Assembly (NCBI RefSeq): GCF_900496975.1
Contig: NZ_UFQC01000021.1
Span: 43,474-107,473, forward strand
Direction of reading: 5' to 3'
Origin: Achromobacter veterisilvae
Lineage (GTDB): Bacteria; Pseudomonadota; Gammaproteobacteria; Burkholderiales; Burkholderiaceae_B
Length of the DNA stretch: 64,000 nucleotides
The notes beneath the pieces are model-generated. The model was not told where the DNA came from. It worked only from the letters and a program-made list of their open reading frames with translations, and did not search any database. This document shows positions 18,986 through 27,517 of this stretch, piece after piece (position 1 is the stretch's first letter; every line of letters begins with the position of its first letter). The translations under genes and the position numbers were made by a program.

Positions 18986-21130
18986 TTACTTGGTTTCCTG
19001 CAGGTGGAACAGGCGATGCTTGTCGATGCTTGCCGAAAAGCCCTGCGGCACCACGAAGGTGGTCGCGTCGGACTCGACGATGGCGGGCCCCTTGATCCGG
19101 TTGCCCGGCTTGAGCGCTTCCATGTGCCACAGCGTGGCTACGTGCCACTGCCCGCGGCGGTACAGCTTGCGGGTGCCCAGCTTGGCCTCGGCCGGCGGGG
19201 TGGGGCCGGCCTCGGGGTCCTCGGGCAGGACCGGCTTCTGGGTGACCACCATGCCGCGCATGATGGCGCCGGTGACCGAGAAGCCCAGTTCGGGCGAGCG
19301 GGCGGAACTGGCATAGACGCGGCCATAGGTGTCTTCGAACGCGCCCACGATCCTGTCCCAGTCGTCGGCGCTGCCGGCGCCGGCGATGGGGGAATCGATT
19401 TCCAGGTCGTTCAACTGCCCCATGTACTGCATCCGGTACCCGGGCCGCAGGATCACGTCCTCGGGCTTGAAGCCGTTGATGCGGAATTCCTCGATCACCT
19501 TCTCGGCCAGTTCGTTCCAGGCCTGCTGCAAGGTCGCCACGGCCTGGACCTTGTCGGCCTGCGCCGCGACCTGGGGCAGGGCCAGGTCCACGCTTTTGTC
19601 GTAGCGGTATTCGAAGTCGGCGCAGGCGCAGCCGAAGGCCGAGAACCCGGCCGCCCAGGCCGGCACGATGACGTCCTTGAAGCCCAGCCCTTCGGTGTAG
19701 CCGTAGGTATGCACCGGTCCCGCGCCGCCATAGCTGAAGCACACGAAGTCGGTCGGGTTGTAGCCCTTGGCGCTCACGTTGGATCGCAGGTATTCACGCA
19801 GTTGCAGGTCCAGCAGTTCGATCACGCCGGCGGCCGCGTCCTCGACCGTCAGGCCCAGCGGATCCGCGAGCTGCTGCCTGATGCTCTCGCGGGCGCGGGC
19901 GACGTCCAGCTTGATGGCGCCGCCGAGGAAGTTGTCGGGATTGAGGTAGCCCAGCACCACGTGGCAGTCCGATACCGAGACGGTGTCCAGGCCGCTTTCC
20001 GGCCAGCAGGTGCCGACGCGGTAGCCGGCGCTGTCCGGGCCGAGCTTGATGGCCCCGCTGTAGGGATCGAGCCGCACGAAGCTGCCGGCGCCCGCGCCTA
20101 CGGAATCCATGGCGACGAGCGGCAGCGACAGCACCAGCCGGGCCATGTCCGGGTCGGCCACGATGGTGAAATTGCCCTTGGTGATCAGCGCCATGTCGAA
20201 CGAGGTTCCGCCGATGTCGGAACACGCGATGTTCTCGTAGCCCAGCGCCTGGCCGAGCAGCCGCGAGCCGATGACGCCGCCGATCGGCCCGGACACGATG
20301 GTACGGGCCAATTCCTTGGCCTTCCAGCTTATCGTGCCGCCGTGCGTGGCCATGACGCGCAGATCGAACTTCGCCCCGTGCTTCTTGAAGCGGTCGCTGA
20401 CCTTGCGCAAGGTCTGGCGCGAGGGTTCGGCGGCATATGCCTCCAGGATGGTGGTATTCATCCTGTGGCTTTCCTTGCGCTGCGGGTAGTAGTCCACCGA
20501 AGCGAAGACGGGCACGTCGCTGCCCAGCGTGGCCAGCTCGTCCAACGCGATGTCCCGGGCCTGGCGCTCGCTGGCGCCGTTCTTGTGGGATTGCAGCAGC
20601 ACGATCACCAGGGCCTTGCTGCCGGCCGCCACCAGGTCGCGCACGGCCTGGCGAACCGCGGCCTCGCGCAACGGGATGACGATTTCGCCCTGCACGTCGG
20701 TGCGTTCGGTCACGCCGCGCGTGCGCGACAGCGGCACCAGCGGCTCGTCATAGCGATGGGTGTTGAGGTGGATGCGTTCCTCCAGCGCGTAGCCGAGGTA
20801 GCTCTGGATGGCGCGGCCCATCGAATGCACGTGCTCGAACCCCTTGTTGACGATCAGGCCGACCTCCAGCCCCTTGCGCTGCACCACCCGGTTGAGCATC
20901 GCGGTGCCGGAGTACACGCAGGTCAGCAACTCCGGGAAAACGTCATCGACATCGCGGTCCCAATGCGCGAGCGCGTCTTGCGAAGAGTTGAAGATGGCAA
21001 GGGATTCGTCGGCCGGGTTGCTTTGCGCCTTGCCGACCACAAAGCGGCCGTCCTTGCGGACGAAGAAAGTGTCGGTCATCGTGCCGCCGGCATCGATGCC
21101 CATCACCTGGGCTGGGGATTGCAATGACAT
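18986..21130 (-). CDS. acxA: Acetone carboxylase beta subunit (HyuA family)
   Basis: Hydantoinase-A/N-methylhydantoinase family ATP-binding subunit, 714 residues from the chosen start. The N-terminus MGIDAGGTMTDTFFV is the ASKHA-type phosphate loop; SDIGGTSFDMALI and the YGGAGPVHTYGYTEGLG region are also typical. It phosphorylates acetone and bicarbonate to drive carboxylation. The ATG at 21130 follows GAGGAGACTCTTC; a longer in-frame start at 21190 lies within the sigma-54 promoter and was rejected. First gene of acxABC. Confidence 0.93.
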   Translation of the reverse strand: MSLQSPAQVMGIDAGGTMTDTFFVRKDGRFVVGKAQSNPADESLAIFNSSQDALAHWDRDVDDVFPELLTCVYSGTAMLNRVVQRKGLEVGLIVNKGFEHVHSMGRAIQSYLGYALEERIHLNTHRYDEPLVPLSRTRGVTERTDVQGEIVIPLREAAVRQAVRDLVAAGSKALVIVLLQSHKNGASERQARDIALDELATLGSDVPVFASVDYYPQRKESHRMNTTILEAYAAEPSRQTLRKVSDRFKKHGAKFDLRVMATHGGTISWKAKELARTIVSGPIGGVIGSRLLGQALGYENIACSDIGGTSFDMALITKGNFTIVADPDMARLVLSLPLVAMDSVGAGAGSFVRLDPYSGAIKLGPDSAGYRVGTCWPESGLDTVSVSDCHVVLGYLNPDNFLGGAIKLDVARARESIRQQLADPLGLTVEDAAAGVIELLDLQLREYLRSNVSAKGYNPTDFVCFSYGGAGPVHTYGYTEGLGFKDVIVPAWAAGFSAFGCACADFEYRYDKSVDLALPQVAAQADKVQAVATLQQAWNELAEKVIEEFRINGFKPEDVILRPGYRMQYMGQLNDLEIDSPIAGAGSADDWDRIVGAFEDTYGRVYASSARSPELGFSVTGAIMRGMVVTQKPVLPEDPEAGPTPPAEAKLGTRKLYRRGQWHVATLWHMEALKPGNRIKGPAIVESDATTFVVPQGFSASIDKHRLFHLQETK

Positions 21131-21186
21131 GAAGAGTCTCCTCGTTGTTGTCCCGCGCGCTTGACGCGGCGCGTGCGGATATCCAA

Positions 21187-21201
21187 GCAAAATGGATGCC
21201 A
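21187..21201 (-). promoter_or_regulatory. Sigma-54 (-24/-12) promoter of acxABC
   Basis: The minus strand reads TGGCATCCATTTTGC from 21201 to 21187. This fits the consensus TGGCAC-N5-TTGC with exact GG-to-GC spacing. Transcription would begin about 45 bases before the acxA ATG. The AAA+ activator AcxR encoded downstream carries the matching GAFTGA loop. Confidence 0.75.
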
Positions 21202-21275
21202 GCCGCAGGCAGGCCCCGGCGCGATGTGTCGGAACCGGGCTGTGCGAGGGAAGGCGCGTGCGCGGCGGGCCGTGG

Positions 21276-21307
21276 CGGACGCGAGTAGAGAGGAGAGCGG
21301 GCGTCCG
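21276..21307. repeat. Inverted repeat upstream of acx promoter (candidate activator site)
   Basis: CGGACGC (21276-21282) and GCGTCCG (21301-21307) form a perfect 7-base inverted repeat, about 75-105 bases upstream of the -24 element. That is where sigma-54 activators usually bind. It could equally be a hairpin. Confidence 0.3.
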
Positions 21308-21419
21308 AAACCGAGCCGGACGTACGGATTTCGAACGTTTTCACGGCCTGTCCGGGGAGCGGCGGGCCGTCCGGCGAGCGCGCCATGAAGGGCGGGGGAC
21401 AAGACCCGGCGATCCGTGA

Positions 21420-21629
21420 CTGGACGATTTCGCGACCGAGACGGTGGAAGGCAAGCTCCTGGGCAGGAACCAGCAGTTCTACGACGGCCAGCTCATCCTG
21501 ATCGACGTGCTGCAGCGAGGCGGCGAGATCGCGTCCGCCGGGGCGAGCTGGCCCCGGCGCTATCCCGCCTGCCGCCGGATTTCATCCAGGAAGCGCAAGG
21601 CCGGCGCCGGCAGGATGCCTTCGCGCCGG
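21420..21629 (+). pseudogene. Coding-like fragment of unknown origin
   Basis: An open frame of about 70 codons reads LDDFATETVEGKLLGRNQQF then YDGQLILIDVLQRGGEIASA. At least through the first 45 codons, nearly every third position is G or C and the residue mix looks like real protein. A TGA lies immediately upstream (21417-21419) and there is no convincing start, so it may be the tail of a gene that lost its beginning. The frame then runs into the 3' end of the LysR gene on the other strand. I do not recognise the family. Confidence 0.3.
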
Positions 21630-22459
21630 TGATAGGCGGCGAACCGGCGCTCGTGGCCCAGGCCTTCCACCTGGAGTTCGCGGATCAGGCCGGCCTTCAA
21701 TTCAGCCCCGTACATGGGCCGGGTCAGCCAACTGACGAAACCGGAATGCGCGACCAGGCTCTTGATGAGGGGAATCGAGGGGCTGGACACTGCGATCGCG
21801 GGCGGTGCCAGGCCTTGCTTCCTGAAGAGGGACACCAGCCGGTTGCGGGGCTCGGTGCGTTCGGGCACGAAGCACCAGCGCTCCGCCAGCAAAGCCTGCA
21901 TGGCGATGGGCGATCCGCTGTGCAGCGGATGGTCGGCGCCGACGATCACATTCATGCTTTCGTGCCAGGCACAGTCCCTGGCGGCGGCGATGCGCGCGGT
22001 TTCCGGGGCCTCAGGGGCGATCACCAGATCGACCTGGTAGGCCTCCAGGCGGGTCGCCAGTTCATCCCAGATGCCTTCCACGACGTCGACGGCGATGCCG
22101 GGCCAGCGTTCCAGGAACGCGCCCAGCGCCTTGGGGATGAAGAGCGCGGACGCGCCCGCGGTGACGCCCAGGCGCAACGCGCCCACGGCCAGGCCGCGCA
22201 TGCGGTTGATTTCGTCGCGGGCGATCCTTTCCTCGCGGCAAAGTAGTTGCGCATGCGGGGCCAGCGCCTTGCCATAGGCCGTCAGGCGCATGCCGCCGGT
22301 GTGGCGCTCGAACAGCGGTTCGCCGACGGAGGCTTCCAGGCGCTTGACGATCCGGCTCAGCGCGGGCTGCGTGAGGCCGAGTTTGTCGGCGGCCTTGCCC
22401 AGCGATCCGTCTTCGACGACGGCGAGGAATGCGCGCAGTTCTTGCAGGTTGTAGGCCAT
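21560..22459 (-). CDS. LysR-family transcriptional regulator
   Basis: LTTR of 299 residues: N-terminal winged helix-turn-helix (AFLAVVEDGSLGKAADKLGL then TQPALSRIVKRLE, about 9-43) followed by a periplasmic-binding-like effector domain. The start at MAYNLQEL (22459) gives the usual N-terminus; an in-frame upstream start at 22519 would add about 20 atypical residues. It is divergent from the Bug receptor/hydroxyacid dehydrogenase pair with 101 bases between, so it probably regulates them; the effector is unknown. Confidence 0.9.
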   Translation of the reverse strand: MAYNLQELRAFLAVVEDGSLGKAADKLGLTQPALSRIVKRLEASVGEPLFERHTGGMRLTAYGKALAPHAQLLCREERIARDEINRMRGLAVGALRLGVTAGASALFIPKALGAFLERWPGIAVDVVEGIWDELATRLEAYQVDLVIAPEAPETARIAAARDCAWHESMNVIVGADHPLHSGSPIAMQALLAERWCFVPERTEPRNRLVSLFRKQGLAPPAIAVSSPSIPLIKSLVAHSGFVSWLTRPMYGAELKAGLIRELQVEGLGHERRFAAYHRREGILPAPALRFLDEIRRQAG

Positions 22460-22480
22460 GCCGAAATGTAATGACTTAGG

Positions 22481-22501
22481 CCTGAAATAACAATTCTCAG
22501 G
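22481..22501. promoter_or_regulatory. Candidate LysR operator
   Basis: CCTGA (22481-22485) and TCAGG (22497-22501) form an inverted repeat with an 11-base AT-rich spacer, in the short gap between the divergent lysR and Bug genes. This suits an LTTR T-N11-A site. Confidence 0.4.
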
Positions 22502-22560
22502 AATGCCACCGGGCTTCACACTCTCGCCATCCGATATGACCTCACCGGGAGAGAAGCGAC

Positions 22561-23532
22561 ATGCGAAAGCGCCAATTCTTGAAAGTCCTGTTCGCGTTGG
22601 CTGGCAGCGGGAGCGCGGCCGCCTGTCTGGCGCAAGGGGGTGAAAGACCCGTGGAATGGGTGCATCCCTATCCGGTGGGCGGCGGCTCGGACGCCATTGC
22701 GCGCAAGCTCGCGGAAAGTGTCGGGGCGCAGATGGGCCGCGGTTTTTTTGTCAGCAACAAGCCGGGCGGGGCCACGAACATCGCGGCTGCGTACGTGGCC
22801 AATGCCAAGGTGCAGGGGGCTATGGTTTTCACGGGCGATTTCGCGACGCTGGCGGCCAATCCGCATCTTTTCGCCAATCTGCCCTACGACAGCGCGAAGG
22901 ACTTCGCGCCGGCGGGGTTGTACGCGCGTTATCCGATACTGCTGGTGGTGTCGAGCAAGGTGCCCGCGAACAATCTGGACGAGTTTCTTCGCTGGGCCGA
23001 AGCCAACCCCGATAGCGCCAATTTCGCCAGCTCCGGCGTGGGCTCTCCGCAGCATCTGGCCGCCGAGCTGTTCCGCGAACGGACCGGCTTGAAGATGACG
23101 CACGTGGCCTACCGGGGAGGCGCGCCCGCGGTGACGGACTTGATGGCGGGCGCGGTGTCGTTCGCGCTGATGGACGCGTCGACGGTCGTTCCGCAGATGA
23201 AGACGGGGCGGCTCAAGGTCTTGGGCGTGGCCAGCCCCGAACGCATGAAGCACTTTCCGGACATTCCAACGTTGCATGAGCAGGGCCTGACCGGATTCGA
23301 GGCTTTCGCCTGGCAGGGAATGCTGGTTCCCGCGGGGACGCCCCGCGATGTCGTGGACTCGTTGAACCGGGCGCTGGGCGCGGCGCTGGCATCGAAGGCG
23401 GTGATCGATTTCTTCGCGAACATCGCGGTCGAGCCCTGGTTCAGTTCACCCGACGAGATGGCGCGTTTCGTGGCTCAGGAGAACGAGCGCTGGGGCAAGA
23501 TCATCCGCGACCGCGGCATTTCCCTGCAGTAG
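22561..23532 (+). CDS. Bug-family (TctC-like) periplasmic solute receptor
   Basis: Receptor of 323 residues with a signal peptide (MRKRQFLKVLFALAGSGSAA, cleavage near residue 25). Family features: the PVGGGSDAIARKLAE segment near 39-53, VSNKPGGATNIAAAYVA near 64-80, and HVAYRGGAPAVTDLMAGAVS near 181-200. GGGAGAGAAGCGAC precedes the ATG. Eight bases separate it from an FMN-dependent 2-hydroxyacid dehydrogenase, suggesting a hydroxyacid ligand (inference). There are no cognate TctAB genes. Confidence 0.92.
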   Translation: MRKRQFLKVLFALAGSGSAAACLAQGGERPVEWVHPYPVGGGSDAIARKLAESVGAQMGRGFFVSNKPGGATNIAAAYVANAKVQGAMVFTGDFATLAANPHLFANLPYDSAKDFAPAGLYARYPILLVVSSKVPANNLDEFLRWAEANPDSANFASSGVGSPQHLAAELFRERTGLKMTHVAYRGGAPAVTDLMAGAVSFALMDASTVVPQMKTGRLKVLGVASPERMKHFPDIPTLHEQGLTGFEAFAWQGMLVPAGTPRDVVDSLNRALGAALASKAVIDFFANIAVEPWFSSPDEMARFVAQENERWGKIIRDRGISLQ

Positions 23533-23539
23533 GTGCCTC

Positions 23540-24706
23540 GTGCCGATCACGATTGACGATTACCGGCTCAGGGCCAGGAAGGCCCTGCCCAGGTTTGTAT
23601 ACGAGTTCATCGACGGCGGGGCGGAATACGAAACGTGCCTGGGCGCCAATCGGGCCGACTTCGAGCGGATCAGGCTGATGCCGAGGGTGCTGCGGGACAC
23701 CCGCCGCGTCGATACCTCGGTGGACGTGTTCGGGTCGACCTGGCGCTTGCCGTTCGCGCTGGCGCCGACCGGGTTGAACGGCGTGATTCGCCCCGGGGGC
23801 GACGCCATGCTGGCTGCCGCCGCCGCGGAGAGCGGCGTGCCGTTCGTCCTGTCCACGGCATCGAACCAGCGCGCCGAGGACGTGCGGGCGCAGGCGGGCG
23901 GAGGCGAACAGTGGCTGCAGTTGTATGTGATGCAGGACCGGCGGTTGGCGGAGCAGATGCTGCGCCGCGCGCGCGGGGCGGGTTATCGTGCGCTGGTCCT
24001 GACGGTGGACGTGCCGGTCGGGGGCAATCGCTGGCGCGACGGGCGCAACGGCTTCAGGATCCCGTTCCGGATGACGCCCCGGCTGGCCTGGGACGTGGCG
24101 CGGCGTCCGGGCTGGGCGCTGCGGATGCTCAGGGGCGGCCTGCCGCGGTTCGTGAATCTGGCGGAACGGCCCGCCGATGCCTTGCCGCTGGAGGTCCAGG
24201 CGTCGCTGCTGGCGAGAAGTATGGACAGGTCCCTGACATGGGACAGCCTGCGCTGGCTGCGCGGCCTGTGGGACGGTCCGTTGTTGTTGAAGGGAGTGCT
24301 GCATGCCGAGGATGCCGCGTTGGCGGCAAGCCACGGTGCGGACGGCATCATCGTGTCCAATCACGGCGGCCGGCAACTGGACGCGGCGCCTTCGTCGATC
24401 AGCGCTTTGCCAGGCATCGTCGACCGCGTCGGCGATCGCGTGCCGGTGTTCCTGGACAGCGGCGTGCGCAGCGGCGCCGACATCGTCCGCGCCCAGGCGC
24501 TGGGCGCCCGCGCCGTATTTGTCGGCCGCCCGGCGCTCTATGGCTTGGCGAGCGGCGGCGGGAAAGGCGTCCTGGACGTCATTCGCCTGCTTGCCGAGGA
24601 CTATGAACGGAACATGATCCTGCTGGGGCTGGATTCCGCATGCGGCATCCGCAAGGCGGCGGACCCCGCCCAGCCGCATGCTCCATTTCACCACCCCATC
24701 GCATAA
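23540..24706 (+). CDS. FMN-dependent alpha-hydroxy acid dehydrogenase (L-lactate/mandelate type)
   Basis: TIM-barrel flavoenzyme of 388 residues. It starts with ITIDDYRLRARKALPRFVYE, the usual opening of LldD/mandelate dehydrogenase relatives. YEFIDGGAEYE near 20-30 and the active-site SNHGGRQLDAAPSS near 273-286 (catalytic His and Arg) are present, as is GVRSGADIVRAQALGARAVFVGRP for FMN phosphate binding. The start codon is GTG at 23540, right after the Bug stop, so it is probably co-translated. The exact hydroxyacid is unknown. Its last 19 bases overlap the convergent transferase gene. Confidence 0.9.
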   Translation: MPITIDDYRLRARKALPRFVYEFIDGGAEYETCLGANRADFERIRLMPRVLRDTRRVDTSVDVFGSTWRLPFALAPTGLNGVIRPGGDAMLAAAAAESGVPFVLSTASNQRAEDVRAQAGGGEQWLQLYVMQDRRLAEQMLRRARGAGYRALVLTVDVPVGGNRWRDGRNGFRIPFRMTPRLAWDVARRPGWALRMLRGGLPRFVNLAERPADALPLEVQASLLARSMDRSLTWDSLRWLRGLWDGPLLLKGVLHAEDAALAASHGADGIIVSNHGGRQLDAAPSSISALPGIVDRVGDRVPVFLDSGVRSGADIVRAQALGARAVFVGRPALYGLASGGGKGVLDVIRLLAEDYERNMILLGLDSACGIRKAADPAQPHAPFHHPIA

Positions 24707-26451
24707 GCCGGCCGGCGTGGATCCGCGCCGCCGTGGCGGATGCCGGTCGCGAGGTCGTGCTTCACCGCGCACATGGCGCCGGCGCGCCAACTGCGGTCTT
24801 GCCACCATTTGACGGTGTGTCCCATGGCCGCAAGCCGGTCGCCGACGTCGCGGGCGATCAGGTCTTCGATCATCAGCCGGCCGGGCATGGCGTTGTGCGG
24901 CTCGAACGAGGACGGGAAGCTGAAGCTGGCGAAGCGGGGCGCTTCGATGGCCTGCTGCACTTCCATGCCGAAGACTTCGATGTTGAGGAAGGTTTGCAGC
25001 ATGGCCTGGCACTGGACGTCGCCGCCGGGCGTGCCGAAGGGCATGACGTACTGTCCGGGGCGGATGGCCAGGGACGGGTTCGGCGTCAGCCGCGGGCGGC
25101 GGCCCGGGCCGATGGCGCAGGGGTGGCCGGCTTCGGCCCAGGACTGGCTGCCGCGCCCGGAGGCGCAGATGCCGGTGCCGGGTATGACGGGCACGTTGTA
25201 CGAGCCGTCGCTGGGCGTCGCGGAGAAGGCGTTGCCTTCCTTGTCGACCACCGCGACGTAGGAGGTGTCCAGCCGGGGATCGGTGCGGGCCATGTCGTCC
25301 GGGCCGGCCGCGCGCAGGTCGATGCCGCGCGCATCGGGCAGGCGGCCGGCGGGCGGCATGTCGGGGCCGGCGCGATCCGGGTCGATCAGGGCCAGGCGGG
25401 CGCGCGCATAGTCCTTGGACAGCAGCGCCGTTTGCGGCACGTCGATGTGGCGCGGGTCGCCATAGTGCACTTCGCGGTCGGCGAAGGCCAGTTTGATGGT
25501 TTCGGTCAGCAGGTGCACGTAGGGCGCGGTGTTGTGGCCCACGGCGCGCAGGTCGCGCGGCTCCAGGATGTTCAGCATTTGCAGGAGCGACGGCCCCTGG
25601 CACCAGAAGCCGCAGCTATGGACCTGGGTGCCGCGGAAGTCGGTCGACAGGGCGGGGTCGACTTCGACGGAGAAATTGCGCAGGTCGTCGCGGGTGACCA
25701 GGCCGCCTTCTTCTTTGTGGTACTTGACGATGGCCGACGCGATGTCGCCTTCGTAGAAGGCGCGGCGGGCGGCGGCCAGGCCGGCTGCGCGGCCCTGGCC
25801 CCGGTGCAGGCGTTCCTCGTCGGCCATGTACTGGATGTTGGCGGCCAGGTCGGTCTGGCGGAAGATGGCTCCGGCGGGGGGCGGCTTGCCGCCGGGCAGG
25901 TAGATGGCCGCGCTGGAAGGCCAGCGGGCATAGTTCTTTTCATTTTCGGCCAGGACCTCGGCCATCAGCGGGTACATGACGAAGCCTTCGCGGGCCAGGC
26001 GTATCGCGCCGGCGGCGACTTCGCCGAAGCTGAGGGTGCCAAAGCGTTCCAGGGCGGTGATCCAGGCGTCGGGCGCGGCGGGGATGACGGTGCGCAGCAC
26101 GCCCGCCGGTATGGTGCCGCCGTGCTTTTCCAGGAACGTTTCCAGCCGGGCGGCCTGGGGCCAGTGGCCCAGGCCGGATATGCTGGAGACGCGCCCGGTG
26201 CTTGCCTGGTAGACCAGGATGGGCGCGACGCCGCCGAAGTTCACGATGTCGCTTTGCACCACGCCCAGCGCAATGCCCGCCGCCACGCCCGCGTCGACCG
26301 CGTTGCCGCCGGCCTGCAGGATGTCCATGCCCACCTGCGTCGCCAGGTAGTGGCCGGCCGAGATCATGTGGTTCAGGCCGGCGAGCGTGGGGCGCATGGA
26401 AGTCGGCGCGCTGCCCGAGGTCAGGTCGGGCGCATAGGGTGTGGCGGTCAT
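24688..26451 (-). CDS. Gamma-glutamyltransferase-family protein (Ntn hydrolase)
   Basis: 587-residue member of the GGT family, whose precursors self-cleave at a threonine. Family landmarks: HYLATQVGMDILQAGGNAVDAGVAA near 34-58, the nucleophile region LDTSYVAVVDKEGNAFSATPS near 376-396 (classical GGT has TTHYSVVD), and PSLAIRPGQYVMPFGTPGGD. No signal peptide is evident, so it may be cytoplasmic, unlike classical GGT. The ATG at 26451 follows CCGGAGACCTTC and was preferred to one 15 bases upstream. It is followed in the cluster by Bug and FAD-oxidase genes, suggesting uptake and breakdown of an amino-acid conjugate (inference). Confidence 0.85.
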   Translation of the reverse strand: MTATPYAPDLTSGSAPTSMRPTLAGLNHMISAGHYLATQVGMDILQAGGNAVDAGVAAGIALGVVQSDIVNFGGVAPILVYQASTGRVSSISGLGHWPQAARLETFLEKHGGTIPAGVLRTVIPAAPDAWITALERFGTLSFGEVAAGAIRLAREGFVMYPLMAEVLAENEKNYARWPSSAAIYLPGGKPPPAGAIFRQTDLAANIQYMADEERLHRGQGRAAGLAAARRAFYEGDIASAIVKYHKEEGGLVTRDDLRNFSVEVDPALSTDFRGTQVHSCGFWCQGPSLLQMLNILEPRDLRAVGHNTAPYVHLLTETIKLAFADREVHYGDPRHIDVPQTALLSKDYARARLALIDPDRAGPDMPPAGRLPDARGIDLRAAGPDDMARTDPRLDTSYVAVVDKEGNAFSATPSDGSYNVPVIPGTGICASGRGSQSWAEAGHPCAIGPGRRPRLTPNPSLAIRPGQYVMPFGTPGGDVQCQAMLQTFLNIEVFGMEVQQAIEAPRFASFSFPSSFEPHNAMPGRLMIEDLIARDVGDRLAAMGHTVKWWQDRSWRAGAMCAVKHDLATGIRHGGADPRRPAYAMGW

Positions 26452-26512
26452 GAAGGTCTCCGGCATTTGGGGCGCGCGTTCGCGCGCGGCGCATGGGGGC
26501 TGTGCGGGCGGG

Positions 26513-27505
26513 TCATTGCGGCTGGATGCCCAGTTTCTGCGTTACGCCTTGCCAGCGCCTGAATTCGGCGTGCAGGTAGGTGCGGAACTGTTCCGGGGTG
26601 CTGCCTTCGATGATCACGTCGCGTTCTTCCATCGCATGGCGCACCTCTTCGCCGGACAGGGCGACCTTGGTGGCCTTGTACAGTGCGTCCACGATGTCGG
26701 GCGGGGTGCCCTTGGGCAGCAGCAGGCCGTACCACGAGCCGCCCACCATGTTGGGGAATTCGCCTTCCTTGGCGGTGGGGATGTCGGGCGCGCGGTCCAG
26801 GCGCTTGTCGCTGAAAATCGCCAGCGCCTTGAGTTTGCCGGACTTGATGAGGGGCAGGGTGGTGCCCGGGGTGTCCAGCGTGTATTGCACCTGTCCGGCC
26901 ATGACGTCGTTCAGCAAGGCGGCGCTGCCTTTGTAGGGCACGTGCACGGTCTTGATGCCGGCATCCATGTTCAGTTGCTCGGAGAAGAAGTAGTTGGCGG
27001 TCATGACGCCGGGCGATGCGTAATTGACTTCGCCGGGATGGGCGCGCGCGTAGGCGACCAGTTCCGGCAGCGTGTTCGGCGGAAACGCGGGGTGGGCGAC
27101 GAGGATGAAGGGGCCGCCGCCGATACGCGAAACGGGGATCAGGTCGTTCATCGGATCGTAAGCCAGGCCCTTGACCGTCAGCGGCGCGCCGGTCAAGGGC
27201 GATGCCGTGGCGAACAGCACCGTGTAGCCGTCGGGTTCGGACCGGACGACCTGCTGAGTGGCGATGGTGCCGCTGGCGCCGGCGCGGTTTTCCACGACGA
27301 CGGGCTGCTTCAGTTGTTTGCCCAATTGCTGCGCCAGCACGCGCGCCACGGTGTCGGTGCCGCCGCCCGGGGGATAGCCGACGAGCATGCGGATGGGCTT
27401 GTCCGGCCAGGCGTCGGCGCGCGCGGCGGAGGGCTGGGCCAGCGCGGCCAGGGCAGCCAGGCCCGCCATTGCGGCGGCGCGGCGGGCGAGTTGAAGGGTG
27501 GGCAT
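26513..27505 (-). CDS. Bug-family (TctC-like) periplasmic solute receptor
   Basis: Receptor of 330 residues with a cleavable signal (cleavage near SAARADA, residue 31). Typical segments: WPDKPIRMLVGYPPGGGTDT near 33-52, VVENRAGASGTIATQ, DGYTVLFAT and HVPYKGSAALLNDVMAGQVQ. A strong GGAGGTTCCCCTC precedes the ATG. It lies between the FAD-oxidoreductase (12-base gap) and the GGT-like gene, all leftward, so the three probably form an operon. Confidence 0.92.
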   Translation of the reverse strand: MPTLQLARRAAAMAGLAALAALAQPSAARADAWPDKPIRMLVGYPPGGGTDTVARVLAQQLGKQLKQPVVVENRAGASGTIATQQVVRSEPDGYTVLFATASPLTGAPLTVKGLAYDPMNDLIPVSRIGGGPFILVAHPAFPPNTLPELVAYARAHPGEVNYASPGVMTANYFFSEQLNMDAGIKTVHVPYKGSAALLNDVMAGQVQYTLDTPGTTLPLIKSGKLKALAIFSDKRLDRAPDIPTAKEGEFPNMVGGSWYGLLLPKGTPPDIVDALYKATKVALSGEEVRHAMEERDVIIEGSTPEQFRTYLHAEFRRWQGVTQKLGIQPQ

Positions 27506-27517
27506 GAGGGGAACCTC

